A stretch of DNA of 64,000 nucleotides from a virus, in the IMG/VR virus record IMGVR_UViG_3300044714_000074, positions 1-64,000 of that record; one strand, given 5' to 3'. Below, in pieces: positions 50,193-58,264 of the stretch. Position numbers and translations under genes: made by a program. Below the pieces are notes generated by a model, which worked only from the letters and a program-made list of their open reading frames with translations, did no database searches and was not told where the DNA came from. Position 1 is the stretch's first letter. Every line of letters begins with the position of its first letter.

Positions 50193-51080
50193 TCAAATCT
50201 GGATGACGGCGCACGCTCCGTTGTAGTTCCAGGTCGCGTAGCCAGTCGCCGAGGCGTAGGAGACCGTCTCGCAGTTCGTCGCCTGGACGTCGAGCACCTT
50301 GACGTTGAGCGCTTGGCTCGCCGAGCCGCCGACCGTCAGCGTGCCGCTGGTGATCGTCGAGGCGCCGAGGCCGGCCGCGGCCTGATAGGTCACCGACGTT
50401 CCGGAGGCCGTCAGCGCCGTGAAGGTGCCGGCGAGGCTGGCGAAGGCGCCGGTGCCGGAGAGGCCGGCGACGGTGATCGAGTCGCCGGCGTCGAACGTCA
50501 CCGCAACCGCCATCACCAGCGTCACGATGCCGGTGGTGTTGTTGTAGGTGCCCGACGAGATCGTCAGCGAGCCGAGGTAGGGGACGAGCAGCTGGTTCGT
50601 GAAGTCCCAGGAGACATTCGCCCCGATCGGGCCGGCGCGGAGGTCGATCAGCGCCGGGTCGCAAGCCACGGCGATGCGAGCCAGCGAGCCGAGCGGATAG
50701 ACGGCAACCTGCCCGTAGGAGCCGATCAGCGGCACCGGCGACTGCGGCGACGTCACCATTCCGTAGGCTTGGTCGAAGACCGAGAAGCCAGCAAGCGCGG
50801 TGTTGCCGGTCAGCGCGGTGGCGCGGCCGCAGATCGGGCCGAGCGAGTAGTTCGGGTTCGTGGTGCCGCCGGTGGCGCTGCCGGGAACATCCATGTAGAC
50901 GCCGACGCCGCCCCACATCGGGAGCGTCTCCGTGTTCGCCAGGAGGCAGCCGCGGAGCCGATAGCGCGTCGACGGATCGGGATAGGCGGTGCCCTGCCGA
51001 AGACCGGTCGAGGAGACGTTGAAAAGCCCGGCATTGCCGGCGGATTGAGCGTACGGGTTGAAGGTGACGGTGGCGGGCAT
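50193..51080 (-). CDS. Capsid decoration/structural cement protein
   Basis: A 295-residue protein directly upstream of the capsid gene (GRATALTGNTALAGFSVFDQ; SPQSPVPLIGSYGQVAVYPL), the pattern of phage cement proteins. Residues about 168-245 form an extra beta domain (ISSGTYNNTTGIVTL, FDAGDSITVAG) similar to inserts in tail proteins. It would sit on the outer capsid surface. Confidence 0.68.
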   Translation of the reverse strand: MPATVTFNPYAQSAGNAGLFNVSSTGLRQGTAYPDPSTRYRLRGCLLANTETLPMWGGVGVYMDVPGSATGGTTNPNYSLGPICGRATALTGNTALAGFSVFDQAYGMVTSPQSPVPLIGSYGQVAVYPLGSLARIAVACDPALIDLRAGPIGANVSWDFTNQLLVPYLGSLTISSGTYNNTTGIVTLVMAVAVTFDAGDSITVAGLSGTGAFASLAGTFTALTASGTSVTYQAAAGLGASTITSGTLTVGGSASQALNVKVLDVQATNCETVSYASATGYATWNYNGACAVIQI

Positions 51081-51147
51081 CGGTCTTGTGCTCCTGGAGT
51101 TGGTGCGCCTTCGGTTCCCTGTCGCGTCGGTCGGATCGGCGGCTCAA

Positions 51148-53088
51148 TCAGTTGCCGCCGAGCCCTCGCATCTTGAACTGGCCGGTGCCCTTGAGCTGGA
51201 CGTTCCCGACGAACCGGTTCATCCACGCCGCCGGCTCGCCGACGAAGGTCACGTAGGTATGACCGCCAACGGTTTTGCGGATTTCCCGCAGCTTTCCAGC
51301 TCCAACTGTAGCCGGGCTCATCGCGGTGCGGCTGGCGTCGGCGTAGATTTGCGTCTCGGCGACGGTAAATGCGGCGTCGTCGGCGAACGCGGAGCCGGAA
51401 ACATCGACCGGTTTCCAGGTCTGGCTGTGCTGCTTGAGGTCCTTCGCGATCCGGCGGCGGTAAAGCGGTGCCGTCTCGCCGAGCAGCGGGCGCGGCGCCT
51501 GCTGGCCGAACTTCGAATAGACCTCGTCGGCGCGGGCCTGCGCGTCGACCATGGCGTGGAAGTCGGAGTCGGCCTGCGAGGCCGGAATTTTCCTGGCCAG
51601 CTCGTCGATCCGCTTGTTGATGTCGGCGGAGTCGGCCTTCGCGGCGTCGGCCTTCTTCTTCTCTTCCTCGGCCTCCGCGTCGGCTTTCTTCTTCGCGTCC
51701 TCGGCGTCCTTCTTCGCCTTGTCGGCGGCGAGGCGCTCCGGGTCTTCGGCGGCAGCGGCGTCGGCTTTGCGCTTCTCTTCGGCGTCCTTGCGCTCCTTTT
51801 CGGAGGCTTCGAGCGAATCCATGCGCTTGCTCATGGAGTCGCAGAACTCGTCCATCTTGGCCAGCGTCTTGTCGAGCGCGGTGCCGGCAGCGGCGTCCGC
51901 CTTCTTCTTTTCCTCAGCTTCGGCGTCGGCCTTTTTCTTCGCGGCCTCGGCTTCCTCGGCGTCTTTTTTGGCCTTGTCGGCTGCCATTTCCGCGTCCTTC
52001 TTGGCCTTCTCTTCTTCCGGGGTCATCGCTGAGTCCTCTCTTGATTCGGATCGGATTCCGGTGGGCGGCCCCATCTTGTCCCAGACACCGAGGGGCGCAA
52101 TCGCGACGTGGTCGAGCAGGGACGGGTCACCTTCGATCAGCACCTTTCGCCCGTCGTCAGTGGTCAGCTTCGAGTTGACTTCCACGTTGTGGAAGAAGAC
52201 CGCAGGCGACGTCGAAAGCTGCTTGTCCTCCATTTCCCGGGCGGCATCGTCGTCGTAAATCTTGGCGATGCCCCAAACCTCGCTTCCAGCGATATACGGC
52301 AAAAAAATGCTTCCCACAACTCTTTCGGAGAACTCTTCCGAGTTGAGCATGGATTTTGCGGGATGCAGCCAGATCACTGGGAGCCCGTTGCAGCGCGTCA
52401 GGAACTCCTCGTTGAGATAGTTTTCCGGGTTTCTGTGGACGAACTCGTTGTGCTTGGTCCGGTAGGCGACGTCGGTCCCGGTGATCCGAATCGCGAACAG
52501 CATCACCCCGGCTTTATCGTCGCCGTAGTATTGCGGCGAGGTCAGACGGCCGTCGGCGATGGCGCGGGCGACGCCGAGTTCGTTCATGCCGAGTCGGTCG
52601 AGAGCGATCCGGCATCCGGGATGAAGCGGCTCCGGCGGCGCATCGAGCGGAGCCCACGCCCATCCGTCGTGCTCGTCATTGAGCTCCGGCGTGAACTCGT
52701 TGGTGACCTTCTGGACGAAAACGGTGAAGTCCACCGGTGGCAGCGCGATCGCAGGAGCGGGAATGAGCGGCTGCGCGGTCGCGACGCCAGGAGGAGCCGC
52801 CGGGGCGCCCGCGGCGACAGGGATCACCGCCGGCGCCCCGAGGCCGACCGCGGCTTGCGCCCCGGTAGCCGGTTTCGTTCTAGTGAGATAGCGGCGCTCG
52901 CCGTCGGGAAGGAAGCCGATCTCCTCCCTCGTCTCGCGGATGGCGCACTGCTCGGCGGTCTCGTCGCCTTCCTGGCCGCCGCCGGGGAAGTCGTAGCACC
53001 CGGGGCAGTCGGGCGCGCTCATCGTCCGCCGCAAGAACAGCGCGGTGTTGTTCAGGGAAACGAAGAGGATGCCGGCGGCTTTCATCAC
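51148..53088 (-). CDS. NUDIX-prohead protease (DUF2213)-scaffold fusion
   Basis: A 646-residue, three-part protein. Residues 1-160 are a NUDIX hydrolase with a full Nudix box from G37 through E43 to R51-E52-x2-E55-E56-x-G58. About 180-340 are a DUF2213 protease/maturation domain (TGTDVAYRTKHNEFVHR, LPVIWLHP, VGSIFLPYIAGSEVWG). About 355-500 are a very Ala/Lys/Glu-rich coiled coil, the expected scaffold. The C-terminal 140 residues contain a capsid-binding-type region. The NUDIX part may hydrolyse nucleotide derivatives or be a structural relic. Confidence 0.82.
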   Translation of the reverse strand: MMKAAGILFVSLNNTALFLRRTMSAPDCPGCYDFPGGGQEGDETAEQCAIRETREEIGFLPDGERRYLTRTKPATGAQAAVGLGAPAVIPVAAGAPAAPPGVATAQPLIPAPAIALPPVDFTVFVQKVTNEFTPELNDEHDGWAWAPLDAPPEPLHPGCRIALDRLGMNELGVARAIADGRLTSPQYYGDDKAGVMLFAIRITGTDVAYRTKHNEFVHRNPENYLNEEFLTRCNGLPVIWLHPAKSMLNSEEFSERVVGSIFLPYIAGSEVWGIAKIYDDDAAREMEDKQLSTSPAVFFHNVEVNSKLTTDDGRKVLIEGDPSLLDHVAIAPLGVWDKMGPPTGIRSESREDSAMTPEEEKAKKDAEMAADKAKKDAEEAEAAKKKADAEAEEKKKADAAAGTALDKTLAKMDEFCDSMSKRMDSLEASEKERKDAEEKRKADAAAAEDPERLAADKAKKDAEDAKKKADAEAEEEKKKADAAKADSADINKRIDELARKIPASQADSDFHAMVDAQARADEVYSKFGQQAPRPLLGETAPLYRRRIAKDLKQHSQTWKPVDVSGSAFADDAAFTVAETQIYADASRTAMSPATVGAGKLREIRKTVGGHTYVTFVGEPAAWMNRFVGNVQLKGTGQFKMRGLGGN

Positions 53089-53091
53089 GAT

Positions 53092-53370
53092 TTATCGGTC
53101 CCAAATCGGATGAATAGTGTTCGGCGCAATGCCGAGAATTTCGCGCAATACCGGAGCGTTGGTCGGGTCGATCTCGCTGACCGGATCATGGATTATTTCG
53201 ATGAAGTTCTTGTGGTATTGATGCTTCGATTTGAGAGCATCCCACTTCACTAACACTGTTTCGCCGCCGCGTTGGACTCTTATCAATTCGCCTTCTCGGT
53301 CAGCGTTTTTCCGAGGCGTCAACCATTCCAAACCCTTTTTGCTGAATCGACATCTTGGCATTTTAGTCAC
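53092..53370 (-). CDS. Hypothetical protein, AT-richer
   Basis: A 92-residue protein ([20 protein letters not shown]) with a small beta part and [20 protein letters not shown]. Composition is AT-richer than the flanking NUDIX gene. ATGA overlap with the next gene. Family unknown. Confidence 0.55.
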   Translation of the reverse strand: MTKMPRCRFSKKGLEWLTPRKNADREGELIRVQRGGETVLVKWDALKSKHQYHKNFIEIIHDPVSEIDPTNAPVLREILGIAPNTIHPIWDR

Positions 53371-53591
53371 CTGCTACGAGCACAATACGCATCCATCCGC
53401 CCCATCACCGATTCCATCTTCGCAAAAACGTCCTCGATGTTGCGGCCGTGAAGTCGGGCGGTGTGATCGGAATCGCCGCGCGATTTATTGAGCGCAGCCG
53501 CAACGGCTTGCTTCTGCGGATGTCCAGCGTGCACCATTTCGCTGATGTTCTCGCTGATTGTTTCACGTGAAGTGCCGGACTTCAGCGGCAT
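53367..53591 (-). CDS. Conserved small phage protein ([19 protein letters not shown] type)
   Basis: A 74-residue protein from ATG 53591. The first 40 residues ([20 protein letters not shown], then [15 protein letters not shown]) are a sequence pattern repeated across many phages and prophages, with no known function. It sits between the portal-side and protease genes. Confidence 0.75.
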   Translation of the reverse strand: MPLKSGTSRETISENISEMVHAGHPQKQAVAAALNKSRGDSDHTARLHGRNIEDVFAKMESVMGRMDAYCARSR

Positions 53592-53595
53592 GGCG

Positions 53596-53871
53596 TCACC
53601 CGTTCCGCTCGCAGGCCTCGACAAACGCTTGAATCGAAGCCGCCTGACGATCAGCGGCGATGTAGCTGTCCTCCTGGCGGAACGTCCAGACGCCGTCCTC
53701 GTATCGAACGATCGAGAGTTCTCCGGCCATGTTCAGGTTGATCGGGAAGTAGAATCCGGTGTGATCATTGCTCGGCGTCCCGGTCTTGAAACCGGCCGCC
53801 TTCAGCTTCGCGACCAGCGGCGTCGCGATGAGCTTCTGAAGCTCGCGGTCCGTCATCTGGAGTTCGCGCAC
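53596..53871 (-). CDS. Hypothetical protein
   Basis: A 91-residue protein from GTG 53871 (ATG 53856 possible). A helical start ([19 protein letters not shown]) leads to a beta core ([20 protein letters not shown]). Unassigned. Overlaps are absent but gaps are only five bases. Confidence 0.55.
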   Translation of the reverse strand: MRELQMTDRELQKLIATPLVAKLKAAGFKTGTPSNDHTGFYFPINLNMAGELSIVRYEDGVWTFRQEDSYIAADRQAASIQAFVEACERNG

Positions 53872-53875
53872 GGGC

Positions 53876-54769
53876 TCAGGCCCTCCGTTCCCGGCGCTTC
53901 CTTAGCACGGATTCGCAGATCGCACGATCACCGGCCTGGTCATGGTCGCCCTCAATGGCGATCCGATGCTCGAAGAACCACTCGTGCAGCGGACTTGTCG
54001 CGTAGAGCCGGGCCCATTCGACGACGGTCTCCTCGTCCATCGGGCGCGCGCCGACGCCGAAAGTACGCTCCGGCGGCGACAGTTCGGCGAAGGCCGCCTC
54101 CGCCGCGTCGGTCACGACGTGGATCTCGTCCCGCGCGTAGGCCTCCGGCAAATCACAGTCGATCGTGACCCCATTGAAGCCGAGATCGCGGTCGACCACA
54201 GCGGCGAACGGGTGAAGGTGCCAAGCTCGCAGCACGACGCTTTTCCCGTCCCGAAAGAACACGTTGGAGCACATTTCCGAGCGCCCGGTCCCGAAGAAGC
54301 ACTCCGTCGTCGAATGGTGAGGATGCCGCATCGCCCACCGCAGAAGATCGGGCGCCGGCGCGCCAACCGGCGGCAGTGCGGCGCCGTCGGTCCGCGTTCC
54401 AGCCATCATCACCATCCCGGTCCCGGTCGCGATTCGCTTCTCCGCGGCCGCGAAGAGTTCGATCGAGCAGACCATGTCGGCATTGATGAAGCCGAGAACG
54501 TCGCCTCGTTTCGCCATCCTGATCGCTTCCTGGTGGCAGGCACCGAGGCGGTAGTGCGTCCCCTCGATCGGCGGGACCGGAAGCGTCGTCAGCGCGAGGC
54601 CGCGGCCGGCGGCCACCTCCGCTATCCTGGCGCGGTCGTCGGTGTGGACGAGAAGCCGCGCATCGGCCTTGGCGTGTCGGAGCGCGGCGGCGATCGCCGG
54701 CAGCGCCGACTTCTCGAAGGTGCTGAGACAGCGCTCGCCCCAGGCCGGGATGACGATGGTCCAGTTCAT
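53876..54769 (-). CDS. Glycosyltransferase-like protein, paralogue 2
   Basis: A 297-residue protein with the shared landmarks IVIPAWG (5-11), HTDD, INADMVCS (D-x-D-like site), TGRSEMCSNVFFRDGKSVVL, WHLHPFAAVVDRDLGF, TIDCDL and DEIHVVTDA. The C-terminus ends in a basic run (RKRRERRA). It differs from paralogue 1 throughout but keeps every core motif, so it is an older duplication. The acceptor is unknown. Confidence 0.65.
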   Translation of the reverse strand: MNWTIVIPAWGERCLSTFEKSALPAIAAALRHAKADARLLVHTDDRARIAEVAAGRGLALTTLPVPPIEGTHYRLGACHQEAIRMAKRGDVLGFINADMVCSIELFAAAEKRIATGTGMVMMAGTRTDGAALPPVGAPAPDLLRWAMRHPHHSTTECFFGTGRSEMCSNVFFRDGKSVVLRAWHLHPFAAVVDRDLGFNGVTIDCDLPEAYARDEIHVVTDAAEAAFAELSPPERTFGVGARPMDEETVVEWARLYATSPLHEWFFEHRIAIEGDHDQAGDRAICESVLRKRRERRA

Positions 54770-54774
54770 CCTCT

Positions 54775-55095
54775 TTATTGCCCAGAAATAAATAGTTCTT
54801 TGAGCCGCGCATTGGCGCGTTTGATCATTTCAAGCCGATCTGGCGTCTTGTCTTCAGAATAGCAATCAACATAAGGCGTATTATCGTTATTGCCGTTGTT
54901 CCGAAACTTTCCGCCGAATCCAAGTGCGCCCATGAAACGCCATTCTCGACAGACGAGCATTCCGCGCTCGTCGGATTTTGTAATACCGCGAACGAAGGCT
55001 TCACCATCGCGCGGATCAAAGACTTTGTGACCACATTCCTCAATCAAGATTTTGAGGATGGCGCAGGCTTGTTGATCTGTTATTTTTCGGTGCAT
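54775..55095 (-). CDS. Hypothetical protein, AT-richer
   Basis: A 106-residue protein (MHRKITDQQACAILKILIEE). RGMLVCREWRFMGALGFGGK is a distinctive central segment that I do not recognise. It sits inside the modification block. The composition suggests separate acquisition. Confidence 0.6.
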   Translation of the reverse strand: MHRKITDQQACAILKILIEECGHKVFDPRDGEAFVRGITKSDERGMLVCREWRFMGALGFGGKFRNNGNNDNTPYVDCYSEDKTPDRLEMIKRANARLKELFISGQ

Positions 55096-55098
55096 CGC

Positions 55099-55803
55099 TT
55101 ATCTGCGCCCCTTGTTCATAAACCGCTGCCAAGCCTTCTTGTACTCGTCCTCGGGATCGCCGTGCATCGCCCGATATTGCGCCTGAATCGGTATCTTGTC
55201 GCTGGTCGAATCTTTCCGCTTTTCGGCAACGACCACACTGACGAAGTCGCCGATCAACGTCCCCGGCGTCGCCGAGACCGGCTCGCCGCGGTGATACGGT
55301 TCCCATGGTATCGGCACCCACGGCCCGCCGTAGATTCCGTTCGGGAAGGCGAACAACTTGATCCAGCAGTCCTCGTAGCCGTTCGCGGCGAAGAAGTCGA
55401 AGAACCACTCCGGGGAAAAGCACAGCACAGCACCCTGGATCGCGGTGCCGTGCTCGACGAGCATCATCCGGCCGCCTGGTCTGAGCATCTTCGAAAGCGA
55501 TCGAATCGCCATCGCGGGATCGAAGACGTTGTCGAGGCAGGAGCCGTCGAAGATGAAATCGCAGATCGAGGCGTAGCGGTCCGGCAGCTCGACGTTGAGG
55601 TCCCACACAATGTCGGCGCCCTCATAGGCGGAGACGTCGAGCGCGTTGACGGTGACAACTTCCGGGAATTGCTGAAACAGTTCTGTGTCGGTGAGCGTCG
55701 ATCCCTCGACGGTCTGCCGTCCAATCAGCAGGACATCGCCGGCGATCGGCCGGAAGGCATTCTCGCGCTTCAGCTCCTCGATCACGGCGGGGAAGATGCT
55801 CAT
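55099..55803 (-). CDS. SAM-dependent methyltransferase-like protein
   Basis: A 234-residue protein. It has a Rossmann-like core with GDVLLIGRQTVEG as a degenerate motif I, VNALDVSAYEGADIVWDLN (motif II/III region), and SLSKMLRPGGRMMLVEHG, the post-motif-IV pattern of class I methyltransferases. The glycine loop is imperfect, so activity is uncertain. It is adjacent to the DNA methylase and glycosyltransferase paralogues. Confidence 0.6.
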   Translation of the reverse strand: MSIFPAVIEELKRENAFRPIAGDVLLIGRQTVEGSTLTDTELFQQFPEVVTVNALDVSAYEGADIVWDLNVELPDRYASICDFIFDGSCLDNVFDPAMAIRSLSKMLRPGGRMMLVEHGTAIQGAVLCFSPEWFFDFFAANGYEDCWIKLFAFPNGIYGGPWVPIPWEPYHRGEPVSATPGTLIGDFVSVVVAEKRKDSTSDKIPIQAQYRAMHGDPEDEYKKAWQRFMNKGRR

Positions 55804-56606
55804 GGCCGATAGGTCGCCGCGATATGACGGCTGAGAGGCAGTGGTATCTTGGCGACCATTGCGGACGCCATCTTACGGGCACTTACATTGCTGCTCGATG
55901 TTCGCGGAGACTTCCAACCAAAAGCGTTAGAATGCTTGCGATCATAGCCATCGGCATCTTTGTGCTTCAAGCCAGACAAGGCGTGGACTGGGTTTTGATT
56001 GGTCACTTTCTGGCCTGGCGATCCGATATTGAACCACGATCCGCCGCTGTTTTTGACACTCTCCGATTGGAAGGAACGTCCAGAACCGTCAAACCGAAAG
56101 CCTGGATTTTTATGGGCGCGCGAAGTGAACGGCATCAATGCCGGCACGTCGCCCCAAAGGTAGAAGCTGCCAAATGACCAGCGAGCACGCCCGACCCACG
56201 GCTGGGCACCCTTGACGTTCTCAATGATAAGCGGAACGCGACGCCCAGCCGCAAGAGACGCCTCGAATTGGATTCGCAGGCATGCCTTAAATAGACGCGT
56301 AAGCCGTTCAAGCTCCGCGCCAGTCGTATCGGCCCGGATCGCCGCCGCCTTGGCCTTCGCGCGCTTCCAAGGCATCGCCATGTAGGAGTATTCCTGACAC
56401 GGCGGCGATGCGACGATTAGGTCTGCGCCCCTGAACTGCGATCCGTGCAGCGTCAGCACGTCTTGCACGACCAGTTGCGCCGGATAGCGGTGCTCGCCGT
56501 ATTGGTGGCGCTCAATATCGAAGCCGATCACGTCGTAGCCCTCCGCTAGCAAGCCCTCGGTCCAGCCGCCGAGGCCGCAAAAGAGGTCGATTGCCAACGG
56601 TTTCAT
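55800..56606 (-). CDS. DNA (cytosine-5-)-methyltransferase
   Basis: A 268-residue protein with motif I DLFCGLGGWTEGL (7-19), motif IV VASPPCQEYS (65-74, nucleophile C70) and motif VI ENVKG (129-133). It is short for the family, and the canonical QRR-x-R motif is not obvious, so target recognition must be compact. No partner restriction enzyme is nearby. It is probably an orphan phage methylase giving protection from host restriction. It overlaps its neighbours on both sides. Confidence 0.85.
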   Translation of the reverse strand: MKPLAIDLFCGLGGWTEGLLAEGYDVIGFDIERHQYGEHRYPAQLVVQDVLTLHGSQFRGADLIVASPPCQEYSYMAMPWKRAKAKAAAIRADTTGAELERLTRLFKACLRIQFEASLAAGRRVPLIIENVKGAQPWVGRARWSFGSFYLWGDVPALMPFTSRAHKNPGFRFDGSGRSFQSESVKNSGGSWFNIGSPGQKVTNQNPVHALSGLKHKDADGYDRKHSNAFGWKSPRTSSSNVSARKMASAMVAKIPLPLSRHIAATYRP

Positions 56607-57502
56607 CGCCCCAGGATTCCCTTCACGGCCTCATCGTCGCCGCAGCCTTCCCCGGTCCCGACGATAACGATTCGCTGCGCCAGCATCCACCGATAGATCG
56701 AATGCTCGAGATGCTGGCCGGCGTAGCGTTTGGACAACGGGGGTAAGTCGGTGCGTTCTGGCGGTTCGTCGGCATCGCGCGATCCCGATGTCTTGCTCGG
56801 CGGTGACAGTTCGATCACGGCGAGCTCGTCCGGGCTGGTGACGAGATGAACCTCTGCCGGCTCGAAATTGGCAACGAGGTCCGAGTCGATCGTCGGCATG
56901 AACGGCAGCGCGCGACCATCGGCGAGAAGCGCCAGCGGGTGCGCCAGCCATAACCGGGCGGCGACGTTCGGCCCGGCTTGGAAATAAACCCGGGAGAGGT
57001 CGGCAGCGCGACCGTCCGGCCAAGTGCAGGCCGCCGCCATGGCATGCCGGTGCGACCATCCCCATTCCGATAGATCGCGGGAGCCGGCGCCGTGCGGCAG
57101 CACGCCCTCATCCTTGACCCTCGTCGCGTTGCAGCAGACCAGCTTCTTGTGCCGGCCGAAGAGCGCATCGCGGCAGGCCGTCAGCGTGTTCGCCGAGATC
57201 ACCATATCGGCGGTCAGGAGGACGACGACCTCGCCTGGCTTGGCGATCCGCATGACGTCCCGATGCGCCCGCGACATGCAGTGGAACCACTGCTGGCCGG
57301 CCGGAACCGGACGCGTCTCGATCGCCAGCTCCGGCGTTCTATGCCGCGACAGCCAGTCCGGCGCGTCGGTGTGCGCGATCAGCGTCACCGATTCGCCGAG
57401 TGCGCGGGCCGCAGCGCGGAGCATCGGGAGGCCAGCGGCGCAGAAGACATCGACGAACCGCTGGCCCCACACCGGGACGGAGACCAGCCAACGCCGTCCC
57501 AT
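56603..57502 (-). CDS. Glycosyltransferase-like protein, paralogue 3
   Basis: A 299-residue protein with VSVPVWG (7-13), HTDAPDW, LLTADMVIS (D-x-D-like site), RVYFQAGPNVAARLWLAHPL, TIDSDL and EVHLVTSPDELAVIELSPPS. It aligns with paralogues 1 and 2 at all core motifs. Encoded four bases before the DNA methylase, so its acceptor could conceivably be DNA, but a virion or host glycan is as likely. Confidence 0.65.
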   Translation of the reverse strand: MGRRWLVSVPVWGQRFVDVFCAAGLPMLRAAARALGESVTLIAHTDAPDWLSRHRTPELAIETRPVPAGQQWFHCMSRAHRDVMRIAKPGEVVVLLTADMVISANTLTACRDALFGRHKKLVCCNATRVKDEGVLPHGAGSRDLSEWGWSHRHAMAAACTWPDGRAADLSRVYFQAGPNVAARLWLAHPLALLADGRALPFMPTIDSDLVANFEPAEVHLVTSPDELAVIELSPPSKTSGSRDADEPPERTDLPPLSKRYAGQHLEHSIYRWMLAQRIVIVGTGEGCGDDEAVKGILGR

Positions 57503-57525
57503 CGAAGTCCCCTGTTATCGCCGCG

Positions 57526-58239
57526 TCAGTGCGGAAATTGTCGGACCAACAAATCGTCCGGTATTGGCGCTTTGCCGGTCATCTGCTTCATGAAGAACGG
57601 AATTGCTAGGCGCTCGCATGATGATTTTGTCCAGCGCGCCCACTCGGCAGGCATCATTCGCGCTCGCGGCCCACTCTCCCCGCCGCAAATCAACCAATCG
57701 GGGTGCGACGGTTCAAAAGGAATGGACAGTGGCGCAAGCGCAGGCTCGTAACTGATAAAGCGAATGCGCGCCGATATAGCCGCCAAGGTCGGCCAATCGC
57801 GATCAAATTCATCTTGATCGCCGCAAGTGATCCCCAGCCACACATTCTCTGGCGCTGTCGGCCACGGTGCTAGGCGCTCGTAATTCTGGATGCGCTTAGT
57901 CAGCAATAGCCAGTCGAGTTCTGGCGTAGATCGGATAAGGTCTGCCAAATCCTCACGCCATTGCCTCGGAACCTGATTATCAAGCCAATCCGCCAATGAG
58001 GCACAGAATACGCGCGGACGCTTGCCGGTCAGCCGCGCGGCTTTGGCCCACTGTAGAGGCTTCCGCCAGTTTGCCTCACTGGTACGCCTGCGATCCTCGC
58101 CAGGACCCCATTTAACGAGGCCGGATCGTTTCGCCCATCCCTCAGCGTAGCAGTTATCGCAGGGCGGTCCTACTTTCTGGCAACCGACCCACGGTTTGAA
58201 CGTGTGATCAGTCCACTCGATTTTGCTGTTCTCGCCCAT
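57526..58239 (-). CDS. Phage Gp37/Gp68 family protein (DUF5131), copy 2
   Basis: A 237-residue paralogue of the early-operon protein at 11916-12695. The start MGENSKIEWTDHTFKPWVGC, the C20/C27/C30 cluster, RVFCASLADWLDNQV, LDWLLLTKRIQN, NVWLGITCGDQ-EFDRDW and KQMTGKAPIP are nearly the same in both. Having one copy in the early and one in the late operon suggests it is needed in both phases. The reaction is unknown. Confidence 0.85.
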   Translation of the reverse strand: MGENSKIEWTDHTFKPWVGCQKVGPPCDNCYAEGWAKRSGLVKWGPGEDRRRTSEANWRKPLQWAKAARLTGKRPRVFCASLADWLDNQVPRQWREDLADLIRSTPELDWLLLTKRIQNYERLAPWPTAPENVWLGITCGDQDEFDRDWPTLAAISARIRFISYEPALAPLSIPFEPSHPDWLICGGESGPRARMMPAEWARWTKSSCERLAIPFFMKQMTGKAPIPDDLLVRQFPH

Positions 58240-58264
58240 CGGATTCCTCGCAGTGACGGCGCAA

